Shown in pieces: positions 54,196-64,000 of a stretch of DNA of 64,000 bases. The position numbers and the translations under genes are program-made. Within the stretch, counting starts at the first letter, position 1. Each line of letters starts with the position of its first letter. This stretch comes from Actinomycetaceae bacterium (lineage in GTDB: Bacteria > Actinomycetota > Actinomycetes > Actinomycetales > Actinomycetaceae). The notes beneath the pieces were generated by a model. That model made no database searches. It had not been told where the DNA came from and saw only the letters and a list, made by a program, of their open reading frames with translations. Location: NCBI GenBank assembly GCA_030532405.1, contig JAUNLF010000005.1, positions 1 to 64,000 on the forward strand, read 5' to 3'.

Positions 54196-56670
54196 ATGGT
54201 GGATCCAAAACAAACAAATGAAGGGGCCGAGCAGATTGTGGCTAACGTGCCCGCGGAGAATCCCCGCCCGAGCGAGCGTCCCGACACCGTGCAGGACGCG
54301 GCTAATACTCCCGACCAGGAGATGCCTTGGGCGTCCCTTGGCCTGACTGAGAGCGAATACAACGACATTGTGGGGCTGCTGGGTAGGCGTCCGACTAACG
54401 CGGAACTCGCAATGTATTCGGTGATGTGGTCGGAGCACTGCTCGTACAAGTCTTCGAAGAAGCACTTGAAGGAACAGTTTGGCTCTAAGACTACCGAGGC
54501 GATGCAAGAGAACCTGCTGGTCGGTATCGGCCAGAACGCGGGTGTTGTGAACATTGGTGACGGCTGGGCGGCCACGTTTAAGGTGGAGTCCCACAACCAC
54601 CCCTCCTACGTAGAGCCTTACGAGGGCGCTGCCACCGGCATTGGTGGCTGTGTTCGCGACATCATCTCGATGGGTGCCCGCCCGATCGCTGTCATGGACG
54701 TGCTGTGCGTGGGGGATGCGCAAAACCCTGACACGGCGCGCGTGCTTCGCGGAGCTGTTGACGGCCTGGCCGGCTACGGTAACGTCCTCGGCGTTCCGAG
54801 CATTGGCGGCCAAACGAGCTTTGACCCGTCCTATCAAGGAAACCCGCTGGTTAACGCAATGTGCGTGGGCGTTATGCGTCATGAGGACGTGCACCTGGCT
54901 AACGCTGAGCACGTCGGAAACAAGGTTGTCCTGTTTGGTGCCCGCACGGGGGGCGATGGTATTGGTGGCGCTTCGATTTTGGCGTCGGAGTCTTTCGCGG
55001 ATGACGAGTCGATTGCCCGCCCAACCGTTCAGGTTGGCGACCCCTACATGGAAAAGCAGATCATCGAATGCATGATGGAACTGTTTGAAAACGGCGTTAT
55101 TGAAGCGATTCAAGACCTGGGCGCCGCGGGCATCTCGTGCGCGACTTCGGAGCTGTCTTCTAACGGCAACACCGGTATGCGCATCAACCTAGAAAACGTG
55201 CTGTTACGCGACCCGACCCTGACCGCGGGTGAAATCCTCATGTCAGAGTCGCAAGAGCGCATGATGGCAACCGTGCCGCCCGAGAAGATGGACGAGTTCT
55301 GGCGCATCGCCAACAAGTGGGGCGTAGAAGGCTCCGTTATCGGTGAGGTTACCGGCGACAAGCGCCTGGTGATCGATCACTTCGGTGAACGCATTGTTGA
55401 CGTTGACCCGAAGACCGTCGCACACGAGGGCCCCATCTACGACCGTCCGTACGCGCGACCCAAGTGGCTGGACGGCCTGCAGGCAGACACGAGCGAGTCC
55501 CTGCCCCGCCCTCGTACACGCGACGAAATCGCAGACGACATCCGCAAGGTCCTAGGATCTGTCAACCAGGCCGCAAAGGGCTGGATGACCGACCAGTTCG
55601 ACCGCTACACGCTGGGCAACACGGCGCTGTCACAACCGGATGACGCGGGCGTGGTTCGCGTCGACGTGGAAACCGACCGCGGCGTCGCCTTGTCGTGCGA
55701 CTCCAACGGCTGGTACGCAAAGTTGGATCCGTACGCGGGCGCACAGCTCGCGCTCGCGGAAGCCTACAGGAATGTGGCGACCGTCGGTGCGAAGCCGATC
55801 GCCATTTCGGACGGCTTGAACTTCGGCAACCCGGAGGACCCGGACGCGATGTGGCAGCTCGTGCAGGCCATGACGGGCCTGGCTGACGGGTGCAAGCAGA
55901 TGAACATCCCCGTCACGGGCGGCAACGTGTCGTTGTACAACTCTTCGGGCACCGAGATGAGCCAGCCCGACTCGTCGATTAACCCCACGCCGATCGTCGT
56001 GATGCTGGGCGTTATGGAGGACGTCAAGAGGGCGCGCCCCTCCGGCTGGTTCGACGAAGGCCTGGCCGTCTACCTGCTCGGTAGCACCGCTGACGAACTG
56101 GACGCGTCGGTTTGGGCGCGCGAAGTTCACGGCCACATGGGCGGCATGCCGCCGAAGGTGGACTTGGAGGCGGAAATGGCACTCGGACGCGTGCTGCACG
56201 CCCTCGTGAACAATGACGGTCCGGATGGAAACCCGCTAATCTCAGCGTCACACGACGTTTCTGAAGGCGGCCTGATCCAGACGCTCGTTGAAATGGCGAC
56301 GCGCGCTGGTATTGGTGCCAGCATTGATTTGGCGGCGCACGTGAAGGAAAACGAGATCGACGACTTCGCAGCGTTGTTCTCTGAATCGCAGGGCCGCGTT
56401 GTTATTGCGGCTCCCGAGGGCGCTCACGAAGCGATCGTCGCGGCGGCGGACGCCGAGGGCGTTGCCTGCCAGCGCATCGGCATCACGGGCGGCACCCTGC
56501 TGACCATCGCCGGCGCCGACACGCTGGGCGACATCGCCGGATACGACGAGTCCATGCTCGACGGGGCCGACGAAGAAGCCCCCAGCGAGACCGGTGTAGG
56601 CCAACTCGTGTTCAAGGTTCGCGAACTATCCGAGCAGCTGGAATCCCCACTGCCTGACCACTTCGCGTAA
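54196..56670 (+). CDS. purL: FGAM synthase subunit PurL
   Basis: PurL converts FGAR to FGAM with ATP and ammonia. The synthase blocks are intact: MWSEHCSYKSSKKHLK with the catalytic histidine, KVESHNHPSYVEPYEGAATG, GGDGIGGAS, QDLGAAGISCATSE and VTGGNVSLYN. No glutaminase domain is attached. Length is 824 residues with about 60 extra, weakly conserved N-terminal residues. I chose the ATG at 54196 because AGGGGA lies seven bases upstream; an ATG six bases earlier is in frame, and the longer frame from 54097 would run through purQ. Confidence 0.95.
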   Translation: MVDPKQTNEGAEQIVANVPAENPRPSERPDTVQDAANTPDQEMPWASLGLTESEYNDIVGLLGRRPTNAELAMYSVMWSEHCSYKSSKKHLKEQFGSKTTEAMQENLLVGIGQNAGVVNIGDGWAATFKVESHNHPSYVEPYEGAATGIGGCVRDIISMGARPIAVMDVLCVGDAQNPDTARVLRGAVDGLAGYGNVLGVPSIGGQTSFDPSYQGNPLVNAMCVGVMRHEDVHLANAEHVGNKVVLFGARTGGDGIGGASILASESFADDESIARPTVQVGDPYMEKQIIECMMELFENGVIEAIQDLGAAGISCATSELSSNGNTGMRINLENVLLRDPTLTAGEILMSESQERMMATVPPEKMDEFWRIANKWGVEGSVIGEVTGDKRLVIDHFGERIVDVDPKTVAHEGPIYDRPYARPKWLDGLQADTSESLPRPRTRDEIADDIRKVLGSVNQAAKGWMTDQFDRYTLGNTALSQPDDAGVVRVDVETDRGVALSCDSNGWYAKLDPYAGAQLALAEAYRNVATVGAKPIAISDGLNFGNPEDPDAMWQLVQAMTGLADGCKQMNIPVTGGNVSLYNSSGTEMSQPDSSINPTPIVVMLGVMEDVKRARPSGWFDEGLAVYLLGSTADELDASVWAREVHGHMGGMPPKVDLEAEMALGRVLHALVNNDGPDGNPLISASHDVSEGGLIQTLVEMATRAGIGASIDLAAHVKENEIDDFAALFSESQGRVVIAAPEGAHEAIVAAADAEGVACQRIGITGGTLLTIAGADTLGDIAGYDESMLDGADEEAPSETGVGQLVFKVRELSEQLESPLPDHFA

Positions 56671-56679
56671 CAGATACAG

Positions 56680-56716
56680 AAAGGTCGGCTCCCGCTTTCG
56701 TGGGAGCCGACTTTTG
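56680..56716 (+). terminator. Terminator of purL
   Basis: GTCGGCTCCC (56684-56693) pairs perfectly with GGGAGCCGAC (56702-56711), followed by TTTTGTATT; it is preceded by an A run, so it may act in both directions before the convergent gene. Confidence 0.85.
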
Positions 56717-56737
56717 TATTACTTTTCCTAACGGTGT

Positions 56738-57223
56738 CTAACGAATCTCTTTGAACCGCGACTGGTGGAATACCAGCGGGTCGGATTCGGTGTCGCTGTG
56801 GTAGTCGACGACCTCACCAACCAGGATGATGTGGTCGCCCCCGTCGTACGTCGCCCACGGCCTGCACGTGTAGTAGGCGTGTGCCTGCGCAAACCGTGGC
56901 GCTATTCCGAAGTTGTCCCAGTCGACGGTCACGTCCTCTTGATCGCCGCCCGCGAACTGCATTGCAATTGGTAACTGGTCGTTGGAAAGGACGTTAATCG
57001 TGAACGGTTTTCCATCCAACCTTTCAGCGGCTTTCGAATTTTTGTGTAGATTTACGAGGACGAGGGCGGGGTCTAGGGACACGGATGTGAAAGAGCTGAC
57101 GGTAATGCCGGCTGGTACTCCGTTGTTGTCGTAGGTGACAACGGTGACTCCGGTTGCAAAGTTACCCAGGGCGTCGCGAAGTAGGCGAGGCTTGATTCTG
57201 GGTGTTGAGTTTGAGTTAGCCAT
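56738..57223 (-). CDS. Flavin reductase-like FMN-binding protein
   Basis: Proteins of this family bind FMN and reduce free flavins with NAD(P)H, often serving two-component monooxygenases. The 161-residue protein shows ALGNFATGVTVVTYDNNG, GITVSSFTSVSLDPALVLV and FTINVLSNDQ, the FMN-binding blocks of the HpaC/RutF group. An AGGAGGG site precedes the ATG. No monooxygenase gene is adjacent, so the partner is unknown. It is divergent from gdhA. Confidence 0.88.
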   Translation of the reverse strand: MANSNSTPRIKPRLLRDALGNFATGVTVVTYDNNGVPAGITVSSFTSVSLDPALVLVNLHKNSKAAERLDGKPFTINVLSNDQLPIAMQFAGGDQEDVTVDWDNFGIAPRFAQAHAYYTCRPWATYDGGDHIILVGEVVDYHSDTESDPLVFHQSRFKEIR

Positions 57224-57391
57224 TATCCCTCCTGCGTGCCCGAGCCTAGCCCAGATCGCATATGATTTGCGCGTCGTGTTAGAAAAAACACGCGGGGAAT
57301 ATGCCCGAAATTGGGATCTGGGTTTTTCTGCAAGATCCCGATGGTGTTTACTAAGAACTGACTAAGACTTTCCAATATTAAGGGTTGCTGA

Positions 57392-57425
57392 GTCGAGGAG
57401 TTGAGGAGTTTAGAACGTCCTCGAC
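57392..57425 (+). promoter_or_regulatory. Stem-loop in the gdhA leader
   Basis: GTCGAGGA (57392-57399) pairs with TCCTCGAC (57418-57425) around an 18-base loop, 28 bases before the gdhA ATG and just upstream of its AGGAGGG site. It may affect translation. Another small hairpin, CGTGTT-AGAAAA-AACACG, lies at about 57274-57291. Confidence 0.35.
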
Positions 57426-57452
57426 GGTATTCCTAGGAGGGAGACGATTTAA

Positions 57453-58787
<1,335 letters not shown>

Positions 58788-58797
58788 CAGGTACCCC

Positions 58798-59145
58798 ATG
58801 CGCACAATAAACCCAGACGATGGCCAGGCCGCTATAGAACAGTGGCAGGGAGGCGATACCTCCCGCCCGGTCCGTGCCACCGCTGTGCGTTGGAGCCTAC
58901 TAGAACTGGAACGCCTACTGCCGGGCCGCGCAGTCGAAGTGCGCGTCCCACCATTCGGCGCCGTGCAAGTCCTTGGAGGCACCACGCACAGGCGCGGCAC
59001 CCCACCGGCAGTCGTGGAGATGAAACCAGAAACGTGGCTCGGAATCGTCACCGGAAGCGTGCGTTGGAGCGACGCCCTCGAGGACGGAACCATTCAAGCA
59101 TCCGGGCAGCGGGCTGACCTTTCAGCCCACTTCCCACTGCTCTAA
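58798..59145 (+). CDS. Sterol-carrier-like small protein
   Basis: The 115-residue protein matches the bacterial sterol carrier-like family of actinobacteria: RPVRATAVRWSLLELERLLP, GRAVEVRVPPFGAVQVL and the C-terminal VRWSDALEDGTIQASGQRAD, which is like the SCP-2 ligand tunnel strand. Its ATG is 10 bases after the gdhA stop, so it is probably cotranscribed. The name reflects the fold; the ligand is not known, and related genes are often near purine genes. Confidence 0.75.
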   Translation: MRTINPDDGQAAIEQWQGGDTSRPVRATAVRWSLLELERLLPGRAVEVRVPPFGAVQVLGGTTHRRGTPPAVVEMKPETWLGIVTGSVRWSDALEDGTIQASGQRADLSAHFPLL

Positions 59146-59192
59146 ACAGCGCGCCCGGCCGGTAGCTCTGAATAGCGTGTACGCCTCGCCGC

Positions 59193-60887
59193 CTAGTTGA
59201 TGCCGTTTAGGTTGAGTGCTTGGCGTACTCGGTGGCGGGCGTCGCCCTGATCCCAAGCGCCGCTGACCGCGCGTGCGGCGGCCTCACACTGTTCCATCGT
59301 GAACTGTGACAACTGGGCGCCAACAGCCTTGATTGCGGACGGGCTGACCGACAGGGATGTGACGCCCATGCCGACCAGCACGCACGCGAGGAGCGGGTCG
59401 GCCGCGGCCTCGCCGCACACCCCGACGGGCGTGCCCGTCTTCTTGCCGGCTGCCGCGACGCGAGCCACAAGGTTAAGGGCGGCCGGTTGCCACGGGTCCG
59501 AATACTCCGCGAGGTCGGGGGACAAGCGGTCCGCAGCCATCGTGTACTGCGTCAAGTCGTTCGTGCCGATCGATACGAAGTCAACCAGTTCCATGAACCG
59601 CTCCGCCATGATCGCAACGGATGGAACTTCGACCATGATGCCCGGAGTCATTCCACGCTCGCGGACCAAACTGGCAAACCACTTGGTTTCGGGCAGGGTC
59701 GACACCATGGGCGCCATGACCCACGTCTTTTCGTGCCCCATCGCTCGGGACGCTTCTGCAATCGCGTCCAACTGGTGCAACAGCAGGTTTGGGTTGGGGC
59801 CGGATGTGCGCAGGCCGCGAACACCCAGCGCAGGGTTGGCCTCCTCCTGCAAAGTCGCGTAAGGCACGGGCTTGTCTGAGCCCGCGTCAAGCGTGCGGAC
59901 CACAACCTTTTGGCCTGGGAACGCGGTTAGGGACGCCTCATAAATCTTGCGTTGCACTTCTACCGACGGCTCCGAGTGCGACTCCAGGAAGCACAGTTCG
60001 GTGCGTAGCAGGCCAATGCCTTCCGCTCCGACCTTTCGCGCCTGCTGGGCGGTTTCCCCATCCCGCACGTTCGCGAGTAGCTCCACGCGTTTGCCATCCT
60101 TCGTGGCCGCGGGGCCCTCCCACTGTTCAATCAGCGCGATGCGCTGGCGGTCGGCTTCAAGCTGATGGCGAGCATCGTCCTCATCCACGCCAACTTGAAT
60201 GGTTCCACGCAGGCCGTCTACGAGGACGTGCGTGCCCTCCTCGATGTCCGCAATTTTGCGAGCCGCAACGATGCATGGGATGCCGTGCTGGCGGGCGATG
60301 ATCGACGTGTGTGAAGTTGGCCCGCCTAGTTCGGTGACGAGGGCGACGCACATGTTCGGGTCGAGTCCCGCTGTGTCCGCGGGGCTGAGGTCGTCGGCGA
60401 AGAGGACGACCGGGTGGTCCAGGTGGGGCACGCCGGGTTCGGGGCGGCCCTCCAGGCGTGCAATCACGCGGTCGCGCACGTCACGCAGGTCGGTGGTGCG
60501 CTCAGCCATAATGCCGCCCTGGCGTTCAAACTGGGTGACGAACTGGTCGGTAGCCGCCATCGTGGCCTGCACGGCGGGGATTCCGCGGGCAATACGTTTT
60601 TGAACGTTCTTGCGCCACGCTGGATCCGCGGCAATGGACGCGGCAACTTCCAAGAGTGCCGCCGCGTGGCCCGTAGTGGCTTCGGCGCGGCTATGCAGGT
60701 TATCCACAACATCGTTGGCTGCGGACGTGAAGCGTTTGATTTCGTCGTCGCGCTCCGATTCTGGCAGGTCAGGAGCGGTGAGGTCAGGCACGCCAGGTCT
60801 GCGCGTCCACGCTACGGGTGCGTACGCGATTCCATCAACAACAGGCGTTCCGTAAACGATGTGAGTCTTGGAGTCGTCCTTGTTCAC
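59193..60887 (-). CDS. ptsI: Phosphoenolpyruvate-protein phosphotransferase (PTS enzyme I)
   Basis: Enzyme I takes phosphate from PEP onto a histidine and passes it to HPr. The phospho-histidine is in GGPTSHTSIIARQHG (His195 counting from the TTG at 60893). LLRTELCFLE is the PEP-binding arginine block, and FVSIGTNDLTQYTMA and GVCGEAAAD the C-terminal catalytic blocks. I prefer the GTG at 60887, nine bases after AAGGGGG, giving 564 residues; the TTG at 60893 is too close to that site. It is divergent from ptsH, which is unusual because the two are often in one operon. Confidence 0.95.
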   Translation of the reverse strand: MNKDDSKTHIVYGTPVVDGIAYAPVAWTRRPGVPDLTAPDLPESERDDEIKRFTSAANDVVDNLHSRAEATTGHAAALLEVAASIAADPAWRKNVQKRIARGIPAVQATMAATDQFVTQFERQGGIMAERTTDLRDVRDRVIARLEGRPEPGVPHLDHPVVLFADDLSPADTAGLDPNMCVALVTELGGPTSHTSIIARQHGIPCIVAARKIADIEEGTHVLVDGLRGTIQVGVDEDDARHQLEADRQRIALIEQWEGPAATKDGKRVELLANVRDGETAQQARKVGAEGIGLLRTELCFLESHSEPSVEVQRKIYEASLTAFPGQKVVVRTLDAGSDKPVPYATLQEEANPALGVRGLRTSGPNPNLLLHQLDAIAEASRAMGHEKTWVMAPMVSTLPETKWFASLVRERGMTPGIMVEVPSVAIMAERFMELVDFVSIGTNDLTQYTMAADRLSPDLAEYSDPWQPAALNLVARVAAAGKKTGTPVGVCGEAAADPLLACVLVGMGVTSLSVSPSAIKAVGAQLSQFTMEQCEAAARAVSGAWDQGDARHRVRQALNLNGIN

Positions 60888-61069
60888 TGGCAAAAACCCC
60901 CTTGCATGAAGGACGTAATCTGAACTTTACGATACTGGGAAACTTCGCGATTAACAGTGACGCGCGTTACGCCGTGTACAGGTGTAAGCAATGGCACGTA
61001 AGTTAAGCGTACTCACTTGCGTCTGATTGTGAGAACCTTAAGGCAGGCCTACTTCGCAAGGAGGCGAAC

Positions 61070-61327
61070 ATGCCGAAGCAAACCGCTCGAGTCGCGTCAG
61101 AAGTGGGGCTTCATGCCCGCCCCGCCGCGGTAATCGCGCGCAAAGCACAAGAGTTTGACGCGCCCGTGTACATCACTATGGGGGATGAGACCGTTCAAGC
61201 TACGTCCGGACTCATGATCATGACGTTGGGTGCACAACGCGGTGACGAAGTTGAGATTTCTTCAGAAAGTCAGGAAGCCGTAGACGCCATTGTCGACCTT
61301 GTCGAACAGGTCATTAAGCCACTTTAG
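61070..61327 (+). CDS. ptsH: PTS phosphocarrier protein HPr
   Basis: HPr carries phosphate from enzyme I to sugar-specific PTS proteins. VGLHARPAAVIARKA holds the phosphorylated His15. Ser46 is at the regulatory position (ATSGLMIMTLG), although phosphorylation there by HPr kinase is not general in actinobacteria. The 85-residue length is standard, and AAGGAGG precedes the ATG. No sugar-specific PTS component lies in the window. The 176-bp gap to ptsI must hold both promoters; a TAAAGT is seen on the minus strand at about 60933. Confidence 0.96.
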   Translation: MPKQTARVASEVGLHARPAAVIARKAQEFDAPVYITMGDETVQATSGLMIMTLGAQRGDEVEISSESQEAVDAIVDLVEQVIKPL

Positions 61328-61441
61328 GCCCTAATTTTTAATAATTGAGGGCGTCCGAACCGCCCCTCGGGATCGCTACGCTCCGCGTGTTCAAGCCGCT
61401 CCGGGCCTGATCTGGCCGGCCGAATGGCCTATAGCTCAAGA

Positions 61442-61477
61442 TTTGAGGGCGCCACCTGTTACAGTGACGCCCTCAAA
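61442..61477. terminator. Bidirectional terminator between ptsH and the DUF4235-like gene
   Basis: TTTGAGGGCG (61442-61451) and CGCCCTCAAA (61468-61477) form a 10-bp stem with A and T flanks, again an inverted pair of the GAGGGCG heptamer, between convergent genes. A further copy is at 61347-61353. Confidence 0.75.
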
Positions 61478-61502
61478 ATGTAAATGAATACTACGGCTGA
61501 AC

Positions 61503-61751
61503 TTACGCTTCGATGGAGTTGCCGAAGAACTTCTTTGTTCCCTTTAACGCGTAGCGGCGCGTGACTGCCACCAGCACGCCGGAGACCATCGCGAAGACGA
61601 TTAGTTCAACGAACTTAGCTTCGTCCTCATTTTCACCCTGGGGGGACTCGTGGCCGGTGAAAAGCTTCCAGCCCTTATCCACAACCTGGTTCGCGATCAG
61701 GCCTGCCAGAGCCAGCGATCCGGCGGTTGCCAACTTGTACGGAACGTTCAT
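61503..61751 (-). CDS. Small DUF4235-like membrane protein
   Basis: The 82-residue protein has a hydrophobic helix at about 8-28, a short acidic middle region (ESPQGENEDEAKF) and a second helix at about 45-63 followed by a basic Tyr/Lys/Arg tail. NVPYKLATAGSLALAGLIAN and VDKGWKLFTG are typical of DUF4235 proteins of actinobacteria, whose function is not known. I chose the ATG at 61751, which has GGAG six bases upstream; the longer frame adds a poor N-terminus. Confidence 0.8.
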   Translation of the reverse strand: MNVPYKLATAGSLALAGLIANQVVDKGWKLFTGHESPQGENEDEAKFVELIVFAMVSGVLVAVTRRYALKGTKKFFGNSIEA

Positions 61752-61913
61752 GTCGAACTCCAATCCTCTAAGTTTTCTGCGTTTCAGCGTAACTTCCACT
61801 AACAATGATGCCTTTATTAGCGCGGCCCCGCGAGTCATTCGGCGTGAAACCTTGCAAAAAGGTGGCTTTTAAAATTCGGGGTCATGCCGCAAGTCGGGTA
61901 AGCTGATGGAGCG

Positions 61914-62000
61914 ACAGGGGAGCGGCGATAGCCGCTGAGAGTGCGCCAAGTGCGCAGACCCTCGAACCTGATGCGGTTAGGACCGTCGAAGGAAGTCGAG
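61914..62000 (+). promoter_or_regulatory. TPP (THI-box) riboswitch
   Basis: The conserved elements of the thiamine pyrophosphate aptamer occur in order: ACAGGGGAGC, CTGAGAGTGCG, CCCTCGAACCTGATGCGGTT with AGGACCG, and GAAGGAAG. It lies about 95 bases upstream of thiB. The region after it has a CCGGC/GCCGG hairpin that could be the expression platform. Binding of TPP should turn off the downstream thiamine importer. Confidence 0.95.
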
Positions 62001-62093
62001 CTTCTCTTTGCAACCGGCGCGGCCGGCTCATGCAAATCTCCTGCACGTGATTGAACTATTGAGACGCCCCGGCGTTTAGATATGGAGAACTCA

Positions 62094-63167
62094 ATGAAAC
62101 GTGTTTGGACTGGAATAGGTGCCGCAGCAGCCGCGGCGTTACTTTTGGCCGGCTGCTCCTCGTCTGCCCCGCAGGCAGGAACCGGTAGTGAGGCCACTGA
62201 ACTGCCCGTTGCTGACGTCAGCGAAGTCGTAGTTGTTTCTTACGACTCGATGGAGATTCCCGAAGATGTCATCGCAAAGTTTAAGGAAGAAACAGGCTAC
62301 GAGCTGACTGTGAGCCAGTTAGGCTCTGGCGGCGAGCTTGTAAGTCAGCTCGTCTTGTCCAAAGAAAACCCGCTAGGCGATGTAGCTTTCGGCATCGACA
62401 ACCTTTCCGCATACCGTGCGATTGAAGAGGGCGTCTTTGCCGACGACGCACCCGAACTGCAGGCTTGGGCAACCGAGCAACAGATCGACGGTGCGCCCGG
62501 CCTCGTCCCCTTTGACCAAGGCGACGTGTGCATCAACGTTGACCACGAGTGGTTCGCCGAAAACAACCTGGAAGAGCCCGCCACCCTGGACGACCTCGCG
62601 GATCCAAAGTACAAGGACCTGCTGGTTGCGATGAACCCGACTTCGTCCTCGCCGGGCCTGGCCTTCTTTGCCGCAACGGTTGGCGCTTACGGTGATGACT
62701 GGACCGGATACTGGGAGAAGCTACGCGACAACGGCGTGAAGATCACCAAGGGCTGGTCGGACGCTTTCGAAGTGGACTACACCGCGGGTGAAGGTGACGG
62801 AAACCGTCCGATGATGGTTTCGTACGCGTCATCGCCGGCATACTCGGTGAATGAAGAAATGACCGAATCTTCCACGGGAGCACTGCTGGACACCTGCTTC
62901 CACCAGGTTGAATACACCGGCGTGCTTGCCGGTGCGAAGAACCCCGAAGGCGCAAAGGCGTTCATCGACTTCATGCTCCAGGTTCCGCAGCAAGAGATGA
63001 TCTCGGAAGCAAACTACATGCACCCGATCAACCCGGACGCGAACGCGCCCGAAGCGCTGGCAAAGTTCGGCCAAATGTCGGACAACCCGCACCAGGTTGA
63101 CCCGAAGACCCTGGCAGAAAACCAGCAGGACTGGCTACTGCAGTGGACTGAAATCATGGGTAACTAA
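62094..63167 (+). CDS. thiB: Thiamine ABC importer binding lipoprotein
   Basis: The 357-residue lipoprotein has a signal ending LLAGC (cysteine at about 23), a short linker and a periplasmic-binding-protein core. EVVVVSYDSMEIPEDVIAKF and LSKENPLGDVAFGIDN correspond to the ThiB family, and PFDQGDVCINVDHEWF is a further typical block. The ATG at 62094 has GGAG six to seven bases upstream; an ATG at 62082 is in frame but lies over that site. The TPP riboswitch upstream confirms the thiamine role. The permease gene follows. Confidence 0.93.
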   Translation: MKRVWTGIGAAAAAALLLAGCSSSAPQAGTGSEATELPVADVSEVVVVSYDSMEIPEDVIAKFKEETGYELTVSQLGSGGELVSQLVLSKENPLGDVAFGIDNLSAYRAIEEGVFADDAPELQAWATEQQIDGAPGLVPFDQGDVCINVDHEWFAENNLEEPATLDDLADPKYKDLLVAMNPTSSSPGLAFFAATVGAYGDDWTGYWEKLRDNGVKITKGWSDAFEVDYTAGEGDGNRPMMVSYASSPAYSVNEEMTESSTGALLDTCFHQVEYTGVLAGAKNPEGAKAFIDFMLQVPQQEMISEANYMHPINPDANAPEALAKFGQMSDNPHQVDPKTLAENQQDWLLQWTEIMGN

Positions 63168-63202
63168 GCACGCCCTCACGGGTAATCACACTGTTTTTAA
63201 AC

Positions 63203-64000
63203 ATGCAGATTAAGACGCGGCGGGCACCCTCAGACCGCATCCTCCCCGCAGTGGGATGGACGGTTGCGGTGGGGGTGCCCGTCGTGTTTTTGACGATCTT
63301 CTTTCTGCTCCCCTTCTTGACGCTGGTGGGGCGCGGATTCATGAGCGCGGACGGGGCGCTGGACCTGTCGGGATTCGCGGAAGTCCTGACCCGATCGCGC
63401 ACGTGGCGCGTCATTTGGCAGACCGTGTGGATGTCAAGCATCGCTACGGTTCTAAGCGTTTTGGTTAGTGTGCCCGCCGCGTGGGTGCTGTATCGCACGG
63501 CGTTCCCCGGGCGCGGGTTTTTACGCGGGATTGTGGCCGTGCCGTTCGTGTTGCCCTCCGTCGTGGTGGGCGTCGCATTCCGGTCGATATTCACCGAAAG
63601 CGGGCCGCTAGGGTCGTGGCAACTGGATGGCACCCAGTGGGCGATCATCATCGGCATGGTGTTTTTTAACTACTCGGTGGGCGTGCGCACGCTGGGGAAC
63701 ATGTGGGTGCGGTTAGACCCGCGCGCCGAACAGGCGGCCGCTGCGCTGGGGGCACGCCCGGTGCGCATGTTCTTCACGGTGACGCTGCCGCGCCTAATGC
63801 CCGCGTTGGCGTCCGCGGCCGCCGTTATTTTCTTGTTTTGTGCGACCTCGTTTGGGTTGGTCCTCATTTTGGGTGGTACCCGCACGCAGACGGTTGAAAC
63901 GGAAATCTACTTTCTAACGACCGCCCTTTTGGATCTGAGGTCCGCATCCGTACTGTCGATCGTCCAACTGGTCGTGATTGCGCTGGCACTGTGGATGGGG
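63203..64000 (+). CDS. thiP: Thiamine ABC importer permease (partial at window end)
   Basis: An open frame runs from the ATG at 63203 to the end of the window (266 residues) with no stop. It contains membrane helices and a permease coupling loop (AEQAAAALGARPVRMFFTVTLP), in the long ThiP-type permease, which normally has two such halves. It is 35 bases after thiB, in the same riboswitch-controlled operon. An ATPase gene (thiQ) would be expected beyond the window. The gap holds one CGCCCTC heptamer. Confidence 0.88.
   Translation, partial: MQIKTRRAPSDRILPAVGWTVAVGVPVVFLTIFFLLPFLTLVGRGFMSADGALDLSGFAEVLTRSRTWRVIWQTVWMSSIATVLSVLVSVPAAWVLYRTAFPGRGFLRGIVAVPFVLPSVVVGVAFRSIFTESGPLGSWQLDGTQWAIIIGMVFFNYSVGVRTLGNMWVRLDPRAEQAAAALGARPVRMFFTVTLPRLMPALASAAAVIFLFCATSFGLVLILGGTRTQTVETEIYFLTTALLDLRSASVLSIVQLVVIALALWMG

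Noticed and set aside
54034-55113. 359-residue open frame on the minus strand across purQ and purL
   Set aside because: It overlaps two well-supported purine genes and has no recognisable domain.

Overview
The window looks like a chromosomal segment from a medium-GC actinobacterium, most likely a facultatively anaerobic, host-associated member of the Actinomycetaceae or a relative. This is inferred from the genes: Lsr2, CarD, a SenX3/RegX3-type phosphate two-component pair beside gpmA and phoU, GTP-dependent PEP carboxykinase, sortase substrates ending in LAKTG or LSKTG, and leaderless genes with a TANNNT box 6-7 bases before the start codon. I see no rRNA, tRNA, phage, insertion sequence or CRISPR array.

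Layout. 1-1.2 kb: the end of a probable redox enzyme and a multi-cluster 4Fe-4S protein. 1.2-4.8 kb: a tiny membrane protein, a sirtuin and a wall-anchored 5'-nucleotidase. 4.8-9.5 kb: a ugpAEBC-like ABC importer behind a 23-bp repeat array. 9.7-13.6 kb: a large wall-anchored beta-helix adhesin followed at once by a TetR regulator. 13.7-25 kb: lsr2, gpmA, phoU, senX3-regX3, carD, ispD, two MFS transporters, ispF, cysS and a rhomboid. 25-29.6 kb: a RelBE-type module, an ABC-2 exporter and a DesK/NarL-type two-component pair. These lie between cysS and rlmB, which are neighbours in many actinobacteria. 30.7-34.9 kb: an ECF importer with a SAM hydroxide adenosyltransferase. 35.2-40.6 kb: proline uptake and oxidation (putP, putA). 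40.7-45.9 kb: malR and malEFG with no ATPase gene. 46-56.7 kb: purA, pckG behind a structured leader, then purD, an unknown gene, purC, purS, purQ and purL. 56.7-61.3 kb: flavin reductase, gdhA, a sterol-carrier-like protein, ptsI and ptsH. 61.5-64 kb: a DUF4235-like protein and a TPP-riboswitch-controlled thiamine importer cut by the window end.

How the genes fit together. Phosphate is a recurring theme: 5'-nucleotidase, ugp-like importer, PhoU and SenX3/RegX3, with PHO-box-like repeats. De novo purine synthesis is another, and its PurQ has lost all three glutaminase catalytic residues although the frame is intact. Carbon supply comes from maltose-type sugars, the PTS and proline, with PckG linking to gluconeogenesis.

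Points most worth following are the inactive-looking PurQ, a GAGGGCG heptamer strongly enriched between genes and often paired as terminator stems, the pckG leader RNA, and a block of genes with reversed strand composition at about 26.5-30.6 kb.
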